Positions 1-9,325 of a stretch of DNA of 64,000 nucleotides are shown here, piece by piece (positions within the stretch are counted from its first letter, which is position 1; every line of letters starts with the position of its first letter). The notes under the pieces were generated by a model. It was not told where the DNA came from. It made no database searches and worked only from the letters and a program-made list of their open reading frames with translations. The translations under genes were made by a program, and so were the position numbers. Source of the DNA: Salipiger mucosus DSM 16094 (lineage in GTDB: Bacteria > Pseudomonadota > Alphaproteobacteria > Rhodobacterales > Rhodobacteraceae); the NCBI RefSeq assembly GCF_000442255.1, contig NZ_KE557279.1, positions 201,001 through 265,000 on the forward strand, given 5' to 3'.

Positions 1-618
1 AACCTGACCGCGCTGTCGGGACAGGAAGCGAAGTTTCTCGCGGGCGGCGAATACCCGGTGCCGGTCTCGCAGCAGGACGGCATGATCACCGTCGAGTTCA
101 AGCCCTTCGGCGTTGAGCTGAACTTCACGCCACGGGTCGTCGACGAGGACCTCATCAACCTCGAGCTCGAGGCGGCGGTCTCCTCGATCGACCCGGACAG
201 CGGCTTCGATCTTGAGGCGATCCGAATCGACGCCTTCCGGCGCCGCGAGACCTCGACCACGGTCGAGATGCGCGACGGCGAGAGCTTTGCCATCGCGGGG
301 CTCCTGCAGGACGATTTCCGCGACGTCAACGGACAGGTCCCCTGGCTGGGCGACATCCCGGTGCTGGGCGCCCTGTTCCGCAGCGCCGAATATGAACGGC
401 AGCAATCGGAGCTGGTCATCATCGTGACCCCGCACCTCGTGACGCCCACTCGCGGCGAGGCGCTGGCACTGCCGACCGACCGCATCAAGCCGCCGTCGGA
501 AAAGGATCTTTTCCTCTACGGCCGGACTGCCTCGGACGAACGTGCCCCCGTGCGCGGCGCGGCGGGCGAGGTTGCCAAGCAGGACTTCTCCGGGTCCTAT
601 GGCTACGTGATGGACTGA
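1..618 (+). CDS. cpaC: Tad/Cpa pilus outer-membrane secretin, C-terminal part (5' end outside window)
   Basis: This is the C-terminal ~205 residues of a type II/III secretion secretin of the RcpA/CpaC family, the outer-membrane pore through which the Flp/Tad pilus leaves the cell. The frame is open from base 1, so the gene begins upstream of the window. The visible part starts in the secretin core (LSGQEAKFLAGGEYPVPV) and includes the typical late segments GESFAIAGLLQ, VPWLGDIPVLGALF and SELVIIVTPHLV, which are hallmark secretin strands. The stop lies 19 bases before the next gene start, consistent with an operon. The neighbours (OmpA, cpaE, cpaF, tadBC) confirm a tad locus. The family call is secure; only the N-terminal pilotin-like and N-domains are missing from view. 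Confidence 0.93.
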   Translation, partial: NLTALSGQEAKFLAGGEYPVPVSQQDGMITVEFKPFGVELNFTPRVVDEDLINLELEAAVSSIDPDSGFDLEAIRIDAFRRRETSTTVEMRDGESFAIAGLLQDDFRDVNGQVPWLGDIPVLGALFRSAEYERQQSELVIIVTPHLVTPTRGEALALPTDRIKPPSEKDLFLYGRTASDERAPVRGAAGEVAKQDFSGSYGYVMD

Positions 619-637
619 GCGGATGCAGGGGCAGAGC

Positions 638-1300
638 ATGATCAGGATTTCCTTGGCGCTGGCCTCGCTTGGCCTGATCGGCGCATGCAGCGTGAGCAAC
701 GATCCCACCACCCGCCAGTTCTACGAAGAGGCCGGCTCGATCACCGACAATGGTGATTTCGGCAACGCCACGATGAACAACACGCAGATCATGAACGGCG
801 AGAAAGCCTACGTCTACGATCTGTCCAAGCGCTTTGCCGACGAGGTGACGAGCACCGTCACCTTCGCCTTCAACAGCGCGACGCTCGAGCCCGCCGCGAT
901 CAACACGCTGCGCGAACAGGCCAATTTCATCCGCCAATTCCCCGAACTGACCTTCCGCGTCTACGGCCACACCGACCTCGTCGGATCGCAGGCCTACAAC
1001 AAGGCGCTCGGTCTGCGCCGGGCACAGGCGGTGGTGCGATTCCTTGCCTCGCAGGGCATCTCGACCTCGCGGCTCGAGGCCGTCGTTTCCTACGGAGAGC
1101 AGCAGCCGCTGATCTTCACCGAGACCCGCGAACGCCGCAACCGCCGCACCGTGACCGAGGTTTCCGGCTGGGTCGCCGGCCATCCCACGGTGCTCGACGG
1201 GCGCTATGCCGAGGTGATCTACCGTGATTACGTCCGCAGCGCCGAGCCCCGCTCGACGCTGACCGGCATCACGGGCGGAGACTTCCGACCCGACAGCTGA
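638..1300 (+). CDS. OmpA-family lipoprotein of the tad locus
   Basis: A 220-residue lipoprotein with a C-terminal OmpA/peptidoglycan-binding domain. I chose the ATG at 638, not 623, because it has a purine-rich ribosome site (AGGGG) just upstream and because it begins a clean lipoprotein signal, with lipobox LIGAC and Cys17 as the lipidated residue. The OmpA signature YGHTDLVGSQAYN is followed by LGLRRAQAVVRFLASQGI, and ERRNRRTV is near the end. An OmpA-like gene between the secretin and cpaE is a standard part of rhodobacterial tad loci, where it probably anchors the secretin to peptidoglycan; that role is inferred from context. After the stop there are 217 bases without a gene before cpaE. 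Confidence 0.9.
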   Translation: MIRISLALASLGLIGACSVSNDPTTRQFYEEAGSITDNGDFGNATMNNTQIMNGEKAYVYDLSKRFADEVTSTVTFAFNSATLEPAAINTLREQANFIRQFPELTFRVYGHTDLVGSQAYNKALGLRRAQAVVRFLASQGISTSRLEAVVSYGEQQPLIFTETRERRNRRTVTEVSGWVAGHPTVLDGRYAEVIYRDYVRSAEPRSTLTGITGGDFRPDS

Positions 1301-1517
1301 CGCCGCCCGTTCATCGTCAGAGAATACCGTACAATTACGATTTTTCGGCCCCAATGTTGCCCACATTGCCGGCCACCTTGGCCCTAGACGGGAGTGCCAG
1401 GTCCGACCTTCGAGTCGGCCATGGCCCCTCCCGGAGAGCCAGGATGGCAGCGCGTGCGGTGCCTCGATGTCCTCGTCTCTTCGGGCAGGTGTCCCCAAAG
1501 GCAAAGGACGACAGGCA

Positions 1518-2765
1518 ATGACGAGTACGACACCTGCGCATACTCAGCCGGCTCCGATCGTGGCCTGCACGATCAGTCGCGACGTGCAGAACTTCGACCT
1601 GCTCATCGAGGACATGGAGACGCTGCTGGGCGAAGGCTGGGGCGATCTCGGCTTCGGTGAGGCGCTCGCCTTCCTGGCACAGCCCGACGCGGAAGGTCTC
1701 GAATTCGTGGCACTGGCGATGGACGAGGAGGACGAGGAACAGCTCGCGCTGCTCTCCGAGGTCATCCAGGCGGCCAAGTTGCGCGATATCCGCGTGATCC
1801 TCATCGCCGAGGACGTGACCCCGGCGGCCCTGCACCAGCTCCTGCGGGGCGGCGCCGACGAATTCGTCCCCTACCCGCTTCCCGAGGGCGAGCTTGCCAC
1901 GGCGGTCGACCGGGTGCGCCGCATGGCGCAGGCGCCCGATCCGGCCGCGCAACAACCGGGCCGCGACGGCGTCAAGCTGCGGGGTGGCGGCGACGGCGTG
2001 CTGATCGCCGTGCAGGGCATGGCCGGGGGCTGCGGCGCGACCACGCTGTCGGTGAACCTCGCCTGGGAACTTGCCACGGTCTCCAAGGAGAACGCCCCGC
2101 GCGTCTGCCTGATCGACCTCGGCCTGCAATACGGCTCGGTCGCCACCTACCTCGACCTGCCCCGGCGCGAGGCGGTCCTCGAGCTGCTGAGCGACATGGA
2201 GAGCATGGACGGCGACAGCTTCGGCCAGGCGCTGGTCACCTACGAGGACAAGCTGCAGGTCCTGACCTCGCCTGCCGACGTGGTGCCGCTGGACATGCTG
2301 AGCGCCGAGGACGTGAAGGCCCTGCTGGACGTTGCCCGCGAGTATTTCGACTTCGTGATCGTCGACATGCCCACGACGCTGGTGCAGTGGACCGACACGG
2401 TCCTCTTCGAATCGCAGGTCTGGTTCTCGGTCGTCGAGCTCGACATGCGTTCGGCCCAGAACACGATCCGCCTCAAGCGCTTGATGCAGTCCGAGGACAT
2501 GCCCTTCGAGAAGCTGCGCTTCGCGCTGAACCGCGGGCCCAAGTTCACCGACCTGCAGGGCAAGAGCCGCGTCAAGCGCATGGCCGAGAGCCTTGGCATC
2601 GACCTCGGCCTTCAGTTTCCTGACGGCGGGCGTGTCGTGACGCAGGCCTGCGACCACGGCCAGCCGCTGGCCGTACAGGCCGCGAAGAACCCCCTGCGCA
2701 AGGAAATCGCCAAGCTTGCCGCAGAGCTGCACGCCATCGGCGCGTCCGAGGCCGAAGCGGCCTGA
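1518..2765 (+). CDS. cpaE: Tad pilus assembly protein CpaE/TadZ (MinD-like ATPase)
   Basis: A 415-residue CpaE/TadZ protein, which localises the pilus machine at the cell pole. The N-terminal ~135 residues look like a degenerate response-regulator receiver fold (for example IRVILIAEDVTPAALHQLL). From about residue 160 a MinD/ParA-type ATPase follows: VLIAVQG, a deviant Walker A region MAGGCGATT (168-176) lacking the usual Lys, then VCLIDLGLQYGSV, FVIVDMPTTLVQWT and LRFALNR. Loss of the signature lysine is common in TadZ and implies altered ATP use. I chose ATG 1518 over an in-frame ATG at 1467 because AAAGGA at 1502-1507 gives a good ribosome site and the extra residues look uncoded. cpaF starts 14 bases downstream. 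Confidence 0.93.
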   Translation: MTSTTPAHTQPAPIVACTISRDVQNFDLLIEDMETLLGEGWGDLGFGEALAFLAQPDAEGLEFVALAMDEEDEEQLALLSEVIQAAKLRDIRVILIAEDVTPAALHQLLRGGADEFVPYPLPEGELATAVDRVRRMAQAPDPAAQQPGRDGVKLRGGGDGVLIAVQGMAGGCGATTLSVNLAWELATVSKENAPRVCLIDLGLQYGSVATYLDLPRREAVLELLSDMESMDGDSFGQALVTYEDKLQVLTSPADVVPLDMLSAEDVKALLDVAREYFDFVIVDMPTTLVQWTDTVLFESQVWFSVVELDMRSAQNTIRLKRLMQSEDMPFEKLRFALNRGPKFTDLQGKSRVKRMAESLGIDLGLQFPDGGRVVTQACDHGQPLAVQAAKNPLRKEIAKLAAELHAIGASEAEAA

Positions 2766-2779
2766 GAGGAGCCTGACAG

Positions 2780-4237
<1,458 letters not shown>

Positions 4238-4243
4238 GCGCCC

Positions 4244-5209
4244 ATGCTGTCCGCAGAACCCATCATCTACGGCCTGATCTTCGTCGGCGTCCTCGTCATG
4301 GTCGAGGGCGTCTACCTCGTGGCCTTCGGCAAGTCGATCCGGCTCAACAGCAAGGTGAACCGGCGGCTGGAGATGCTCGACAAGCACCAGAACCGCGAGG
4401 AAGTGCTGGCCAAGCTCCGCAAGGAGATGGACCAGCACATGAAGTCGCGGGGCATCCCGCTCTACTCGCTGCTGGCCGACAAGGCGAACCAGGCGGCCAT
4501 CGCCTTCACCCCCAACCAGCTCATCCTGATGATGGCGGGCGTCAGTGTCGCGGCCTTCCTGGGCCTGACCATCGGAACCGAGGCGGGGCTGGTCGTGCGC
4601 CTCGTCATGGGCGTCGCCATGGGCGTGGGCGGCGTCTACATGTGGGTGAACAACAAGGCCAAGAACCGTCTCGCCATGATCGAGGAACAGCTTCCCGACG
4701 CGGTCGAGCTCATGGTGCGCTCGCTGCGGGTCGGGCACCCGTTCAGCTCGGCGATCCAGATCGTCTCGAAGGAGATCAAGGACCCGCTGGCGACCGAGTT
4801 CGGCATCATCGCGGACGAGTCGACCTACGGTCGCGACATGGGCGAGAGCCTCAAGCACATGGCCGAGCGCATCGGCCTGCAGGACCTTCGCTTCCTCGCG
4901 GTGGCGGTGACGATCCAGCAGACCTCGGGCGGCAACCTTGCCGAGATCCTCGAGGGGCTCGCCAAGGTGATCCGCGCGCGCTTCCGCCTGTTCCGCCGGG
5001 TCAAGGCGATCACCGCCGAAGCGCAGTGGTCGGGCAAGTTCCTGTCGGGCTTCCCGGTCGCGGCGCTCATCGTCATCCAGGTCACCGACCCGCACTACTA
5101 CGACGAGGTGCTCGACCACCCGTGGTTCATTCCCGCCTGTTTCCTCGTGGCGATCTTCCTGGCGCTGAACCTCATCGTCATGCGCATGCTCGTCAACATC
5201 AAGGTCTGA
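4244..5209 (+). CDS. tadB: Tad pilus inner-membrane platform protein TadB
   Basis: A 321-residue type II secretion F-domain (T2SSF) membrane protein. An N-terminal membrane segment (EPIIYGLIFVGVLVMVEGVY) is followed by a soluble part, a central pair of hydrophobic helices around residues 85-140, and the T2SSF domain beginning near LPDAVELMVRSLRVGHPF, with typical RVKAITAEAQWSGKFLSGFPV. Two hydrophobic segments close the protein (PVAALIVIQV and FLVAIFLALNLIVMRMLV). TadB and TadC form the paired inner-membrane platform that interacts with CpaF. The start is 6 bases after cpaF and the stop 13 bases before tadC. Confidence 0.95.
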   Translation: MLSAEPIIYGLIFVGVLVMVEGVYLVAFGKSIRLNSKVNRRLEMLDKHQNREEVLAKLRKEMDQHMKSRGIPLYSLLADKANQAAIAFTPNQLILMMAGVSVAAFLGLTIGTEAGLVVRLVMGVAMGVGGVYMWVNNKAKNRLAMIEEQLPDAVELMVRSLRVGHPFSSAIQIVSKEIKDPLATEFGIIADESTYGRDMGESLKHMAERIGLQDLRFLAVAVTIQQTSGGNLAEILEGLAKVIRARFRLFRRVKAITAEAQWSGKFLSGFPVAALIVIQVTDPHYYDEVLDHPWFIPACFLVAIFLALNLIVMRMLVNIKV

Positions 5210-5222
5210 AAGGTATTTCACC

Positions 5223-6194
5223 GTGGACGCACTGAACGCCCTGCTCGTCGACCTTCTGGGGCCCGCCGGCCCGCTCATCGCGATCGCGGGACTCGCCTTT
5301 GTGCTGATCCTGGCCAGCATCCCGCTGATGATCGCCAGCCGGCCCGACCCGATGGACAAGCTCAAGAAGCAGGGGCGCGAGCGGCTGGACGCCGAGACCA
5401 AGGCGATCCTGCGCGACAAGCGCCGCAACGCGAAACTGAACAAGTACGCCCAGTACCTCGAGCCCAAGAACGCCGAGGAACTCGGCGAGATGCGCCTCAA
5501 GCTGCTGCAGGCGGGCTACCGCACGCGCGATGCCGTGCGCTACTACTACCTCTCCCAGATGGTGCTGGGGCTGGGTCTGCTCGCGGCGGGCACGGCCTAT
5601 TACTTCATGTTCATCGACGGCCCCGCCGCGACGATGCAGCAGAAACTGATGTATATCCTCGGCCCCGGCGGCGCGGGCTACCTGGCGCCGAAATACTGGC
5701 TGACCAAGCGCGTCGAGGAACGCAAGCAGCAGATCGAGCGGGGCTTTCCCGACGCGCTGGACATGATGCTGGTCTGCGTCGAGGCCGGCCAGTCGCTCGA
5801 CCAGTCCATCGTGCGGGTCTCGCGCGAACTTCGCGCCTCCTACCCCGCGCTTGCCGACGAGTTCGAGATCATCGCCCACGAGATGAAGGCCGGCAAGGAC
5901 AAGTCCAACGTTCTCAACGACATGAGCGAGCGCTGCGGCGTGCAGGACGTGTCGTCCTTCGTCACCGTGCTGAACCAGGCCTCGAGCTTCGGCACCTCGA
6001 TCGCCGATGCGCTGCGCGTCTACGCCTCGGAAATGCGTGACAAAAGGGTCATGCGTGCCGAGGAAGCCGCAAACAAGTTGCCGACAAAGATGACGCTGAC
6101 CACTATGATGCTCACGGTGCCGCCGCTGCTGATCATCCTCGTGGGTCCGTCCGTGGTGAGCATCTCGGAACTGGGACAACTCGCCGGCAAGTGA
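5223..6194 (+). CDS. tadC: Tad pilus inner-membrane platform protein TadC
   Basis: A 323-residue T2SSF-domain protein, the partner of TadB. The likely start is GTG at 5223, preceded by a GAAAGG ribosome site. The N-terminal membrane helix (PLIAIAGLAFVLILASIPLMI) is followed by a cytoplasmic region with KLLQAGYRTRDAVRYYYLSQM. The T2SSF core shows FPDALDMMLVCVEAGQSLDQ and ELRASYPALADEFEIIAHEM, then VQDVSSFVTVLNQASSFGTS. It ends with TKMTLTTMMLTVPPLLIILV as the last membrane segment. The next gene begins one base after the stop, so translation is almost certainly coupled. Confidence 0.95.
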   Translation: MDALNALLVDLLGPAGPLIAIAGLAFVLILASIPLMIASRPDPMDKLKKQGRERLDAETKAILRDKRRNAKLNKYAQYLEPKNAEELGEMRLKLLQAGYRTRDAVRYYYLSQMVLGLGLLAAGTAYYFMFIDGPAATMQQKLMYILGPGGAGYLAPKYWLTKRVEERKQQIERGFPDALDMMLVCVEAGQSLDQSIVRVSRELRASYPALADEFEIIAHEMKAGKDKSNVLNDMSERCGVQDVSSFVTVLNQASSFGTSIADALRVYASEMRDKRVMRAEEAANKLPTKMTLTTMMLTVPPLLIILVGPSVVSISELGQLAGK

Positions 6195-6195
6195 C

Positions 6196-6750
6196 ATGCG
6201 CCTACTCATCCTCGGCACGCTGATGCTGACGCTGCTGGCCGCCTGCTCGGGCGGCCGGTTCGCGTCCGAGGACCAGACATACGCCCCCTCGATCGACCCG
6301 CGCGGCGAGGCCGTCGACGGCCTGCTCGTCGGTCACCGCCTGATGGCTGCCGGCCAGGCCGAGCTCGCACTCGAGGCCTACACCCGCGCCGCCGGCGCCC
6401 GCGGGCTGACGGGCGAGGTGCTGACCTCGCTCGGCTCGGCCAACCTCGCGCTCGGCCGGCTCAACCAGTCCGAGGACCTGCTGCGCCGCGCGGTGGATAC
6501 CGAGCCCGAGTGGCCCGAGGCCTGGAACAATCTCGGCGTCGTTCTGATCGAGCGCGGCAAGACCGGCGAGGCCGCCGAGGTCTTCCGCCGCGCCTACGCG
6601 CTGGACAATGGCGAAAGTGACGCAATCCGGGACAATCTGCGCTTGGCGCTCGCAAAATTGCAAAATCGCGGCTATGGTCAGGGCCAAGAACAAGACTACA
6701 GGCTGGTGCGACGGGGCAGCGGGGAATACCTCATCCGCAGCACACAGTAA
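6196..6750 (+). CDS. tadD: TPR lipoprotein TadD
   Basis: A 184-residue lipoprotein with tetratricopeptide repeats, corresponding to TadD, a factor thought to assist secretin assembly. The signal peptide MRLLILGTLMLTLLAACSGG has a lipobox LAAC with Cys17. From about residue 45 the repeats read ALEAYTRAAGARGLTGEVLT, LGSANLALGRLNQSEDLL, and WPEAWNNLGVVLIERGKTG. The gene starts one base after the tadC stop. Codon use resembles its neighbours until the last ~50 bases, which are slightly poorer in GC. The family and role rest on locus position and the TPR lipoprotein architecture. Confidence 0.9.
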   Translation: MRLLILGTLMLTLLAACSGGRFASEDQTYAPSIDPRGEAVDGLLVGHRLMAAGQAELALEAYTRAAGARGLTGEVLTSLGSANLALGRLNQSEDLLRRAVDTEPEWPEAWNNLGVVLIERGKTGEAAEVFRRAYALDNGESDAIRDNLRLALAKLQNRGYGQGQEQDYRLVRRGSGEYLIRSTQ

Positions 6751-6780
6751 CGAGGCAAGAGCAGTAAAAGGACGCACGAA

Positions 6781-7644
6781 ATGCGCCACACCATTCTTGT
6801 GGGCCTCTGCATGGCAGGGGTCTTCGGTCTTTCCGCCTGCGACAAAGCCATCGACAAGGACGCCGTGGATCGCGAGTTCTCGGGCGTCAACGCCATCGAC
6901 GGGGCCGACCTGAACGACGTCATGCTGACCGTCGGCGATCCGAACGAGGCCGTCGCCTACTTCCAGCGCGCCGATGCGCAGGACAGCGGACGCATCGACC
7001 TGATGCGCGGGCTGGCCAAGTCGCTGGTGCGCGCCAAGCGCCACCAGGAGGCCGCCATCGCCTGGGCCAAGGTCGTGGACCACGAGGAGGCCACCAGCGA
7101 CGACCGCGTGGCTCTGGCCGACGCGCTCATTCGCAACAACGACTGGGACCGCGCCGAACAGACGCTGGATTCCATCCCGCCCACGCACGAGACCTACAAG
7201 CGCTACCGGCTCGAGGCGATGATCGCCGACGCCAACCAGGAATGGGACCGCGCCGACAGCTTCTACGAGACCGCCGTGGGCCTCACCACCAAGCCGGCGA
7301 GCACGCTGAACAACTGGGGCTATTCCAAGCTCACCCGCGGCGACTACGCCGAGGCGGAACGGATGTTCTTCGACGCGATCCGGCAGGATCCCAAGCTCTT
7401 CACCGCCAAGAACAACCTGATCCTCGCGCGGGGTGCGCAGGGCAACTACACCCTGCCCGTGCTGCAGATGACGCAGGTCGAACGCGCCAAGCTGCTGCAC
7501 TCGCTGGGCCTCGCCGCGGTCAAGCGTGGCGACGTCGAGATCGGCAAGGGCCTGTTGCGCGACGCGATCGAGACGCATCCGCAGCACTTCGAGGCCGCGG
7601 CAACCTCGCTCGCGGCGCTGGAAAACACGGTCACCACGCGGTAG
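6781..7644 (+). CDS. Second TPR lipoprotein of the tad locus
   Basis: A 287-residue TPR-containing lipoprotein, a second TadD-like protein. MRHTILVGLCMAGVFGLSAC gives a lipobox LSAC with Cys20. The start has an AAAGGAC ribosome site about 9 bases upstream. Helical repeats run through the protein: EAVAYFQRADAQDSGRIDLM, AKRHQEAAIAWAKVVDHEEA, DWDRAEQTLDSIPPTHETYK, DYAEAERMFFDAIRQDPKLF and VEIGKGLLRDAIETHPQHFE. Tandem tadD-like genes at this position are common in rhodobacterial tad loci. It may scaffold outer-membrane assembly of the secretin complex, as inferred for TadD. The prepilin peptidase starts 4 bases downstream. Confidence 0.88.
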   Translation: MRHTILVGLCMAGVFGLSACDKAIDKDAVDREFSGVNAIDGADLNDVMLTVGDPNEAVAYFQRADAQDSGRIDLMRGLAKSLVRAKRHQEAAIAWAKVVDHEEATSDDRVALADALIRNNDWDRAEQTLDSIPPTHETYKRYRLEAMIADANQEWDRADSFYETAVGLTTKPASTLNNWGYSKLTRGDYAEAERMFFDAIRQDPKLFTAKNNLILARGAQGNYTLPVLQMTQVERAKLLHSLGLAAVKRGDVEIGKGLLRDAIETHPQHFEAAATSLAALENTVTTR

Positions 7645-7648
7645 GGCA

Positions 7649-8146
7649 ATGCTGGCACTTTCCGCACAGGCGGCGGCATGGTTCCTGCCCTTCGTCCTGC
7701 CGATCTGCCTCTGGGTCGCCTATACCGACATGAAGTCGATGCGCATCACCAACAAGGCAGTGGTGACGCTCTTCGCGGTCTTCGTTGTGGTGGGGCTGAT
7801 CGCCCTGCCCCTCGACGCCTACCTCTGGCGCTACCTGCACCTCGGCGTGGCGCTGGTGGCGGGCATGGCGCTGAACGCGGGCGGCGTGATGGGCGCGGGC
7901 GATGCCAAGTTCATCGCCGCCGCCGCGCCTTTCATCCACCTAGGCGACCTGCGCTTCGTGCTGGCGCTCTACGCGGCCTGCCTGCTGGCGGCCTACGTCG
8001 CCCATCGCATCGTGCGCGCCACGCCGATCCGGCGCCTCGCGCCGGACTGGGACAGCTGGTCCGCGGGCAAGCGATTCCCCATGGGCCTTGCCTTGGGGCC
8101 GACGCTCGCAATCTACCTCGGAGCGGGCCTCGCCTTCGGAAAGTGA
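7649..8146 (+). CDS. cpaA: Prepilin peptidase CpaA/TadV (A24 family)
   Basis: A 165-residue polytopic membrane aspartyl protease that processes Flp-type prepilins. Both catalytic aspartates of the A24 family are visible: Asp27 in VAYTDMKSMRI and Asp85 in the GxGD motif GVMGAGDAKF. The length equals that of CpaA/TadV, which lack the methyltransferase domain of PilD. I chose ATG 7649, four bases after the preceding stop, because it begins directly at the hydrophobic first helix; the longer in-frame extension would overlap the upstream gene and looks uncoded. It is the last gene of the visible tad operon; the next gene is convergent and ends only 16 bases away. Confidence 0.92.
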   Translation: MLALSAQAAAWFLPFVLPICLWVAYTDMKSMRITNKAVVTLFAVFVVVGLIALPLDAYLWRYLHLGVALVAGMALNAGGVMGAGDAKFIAAAAPFIHLGDLRFVLALYAACLLAAYVAHRIVRATPIRRLAPDWDSWSAGKRFPMGLALGPTLAIYLGAGLAFGK

Positions 8147-8162
8147 CGCGCGGCCGCCGCGC

Positions 8163-9167
8163 TCAGGCCTCGGCGACGATCTGCGCCACGAGGTCGCGAA
8201 GGTCTCCGAAGTAGCCGTCGGAGCGCGCGGGCTGCATCGGGTCCGAGGTCACGCAGATTACCATCTCGCGCGCGGGCACGACCGCCAGCATCTGTCCGCC
8301 GTAGCCCCGGCCATAGGCCACCTCGGCGCCGTCCATCGTCGTCAGGAACCAGCCATAGCCGTAGCGGTCGCCCGACCAGGGCGAGCGGGCGCGCGGCTCC
8401 CACGACCGGGCGATCCACTCGGCGGGCACGACCTGCTCGCCCTGCCAGCGGCCTCCGTCCAGCACCATCTGCCCGACCCGCGACAACCCGCGCGGGCTCA
8501 GCGCCATCTCGTTGCCGCCAAGGTAGCGCCCCTGCGGATCGCGCACCCAGGGCGGCACGACGATGCCCAGCGGATCGGCCATCCAGTCGCGTGTCAGCGC
8601 CAGCAGGCTCTGCCCTGTCAAGCGCGACAGCACCGCGCCCAGGATGTGCCAGCCGCCGGTGGAATAGATGAAGCGACCGCCGGGCTGCCCCTCCGGCTCC
8701 CGGTCGAGGATGTAGTCCACCCAGTCACCGCTCGAGACCCAATTGCCATAGCTCGCCCCCGAGGTGCGCACGAGCCCCGCCTGCATCGACAGCAGGTGCC
8801 CGACGGTGACATCGTCGCGCGCGTCGCCAGTGGCCGGCCGCCCCAGCAGCGGCAGAACCCGGGCATCGACGCTCTCGATCGCGCCGCGCTCCAGCGCGAT
8901 GCCGGTCAGCAGCGCAACAAGCGTCTTGGAGACCGACTTCACGTTGGCCACGCGGTCGAGCCCGTCGCCGCGATAGGCCCGGGCGAAGACCTCCTCGCCG
9001 CCGCGCCGCACGACGAGCGCGTGCAACTGGTCGAGCCCCTCGGCGCGCGCCGCGAAATCGGAACTCTGCGCGGCAAGCACCGCGGGCGTGGCGACTAGCG
9101 CGGCACCGCCCCAAAGGACGGCTCTGCGGGACGGGCGGCGGGTGGCGGGATCTGGATCAATGCTCAT
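8163..9167 (-). CDS. Tat-exported serine hydrolase of the beta-lactamase (class C) fold
   Basis: A 334-residue member of the beta-lactamase/transpeptidase-like superfamily (PF00144 type). The start at 9167 gives a twin-arginine signal, RPSRRAVLWGG with arginines 14-15, followed by a hydrophobic stretch ending in VLAAQSS, so export by Tat is expected. The nucleophile motif SxxK is SVSK (Ser78, Lys81). A Y-S-T motif follows in RFIYSTGGW, and GRGYGGQ near the C-terminus takes the place of the KTG/HxG box. These features fit esterase or D-aminopeptidase relatives better than true AmpC enzymes; the substrate is unknown. A longer open frame to 9365 is possible but has no signal sequence at its start. 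Confidence 0.85.
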   Translation of the reverse strand: MSIDPDPATRRPSRRAVLWGGAALVATPAVLAAQSSDFAARAEGLDQLHALVVRRGGEEVFARAYRGDGLDRVANVKSVSKTLVALLTGIALERGAIESVDARVLPLLGRPATGDARDDVTVGHLLSMQAGLVRTSGASYGNWVSSGDWVDYILDREPEGQPGGRFIYSTGGWHILGAVLSRLTGQSLLALTRDWMADPLGIVVPPWVRDPQGRYLGGNEMALSPRGLSRVGQMVLDGGRWQGEQVVPAEWIARSWEPRARSPWSGDRYGYGWFLTTMDGAEVAYGRGYGGQMLAVVPAREMVICVTSDPMQPARSDGYFGDLRDLVAQIVAEA

Positions 9168-9325
9168 GCCTGCCAAGAGACGCCGCGCGGCGCCGATGAC
9201 AACCCACACGGCTTCACGACCGCGTGGGCCCGCTCCGGCTGCGCGGCATTTCCCAACCCGCGCCCCGCTCTCGCCACAAAGCGGTTGTTTCCTGCGCGGG
9301 AACGAACGAACGGGGCCAAGCCGAA

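Noticed and set aside
1301..1517. A small gene or promoter in the gap before cpaE
   Set aside because: No open frame with coding character and no convincing -35/-10 pair; left unannotated.
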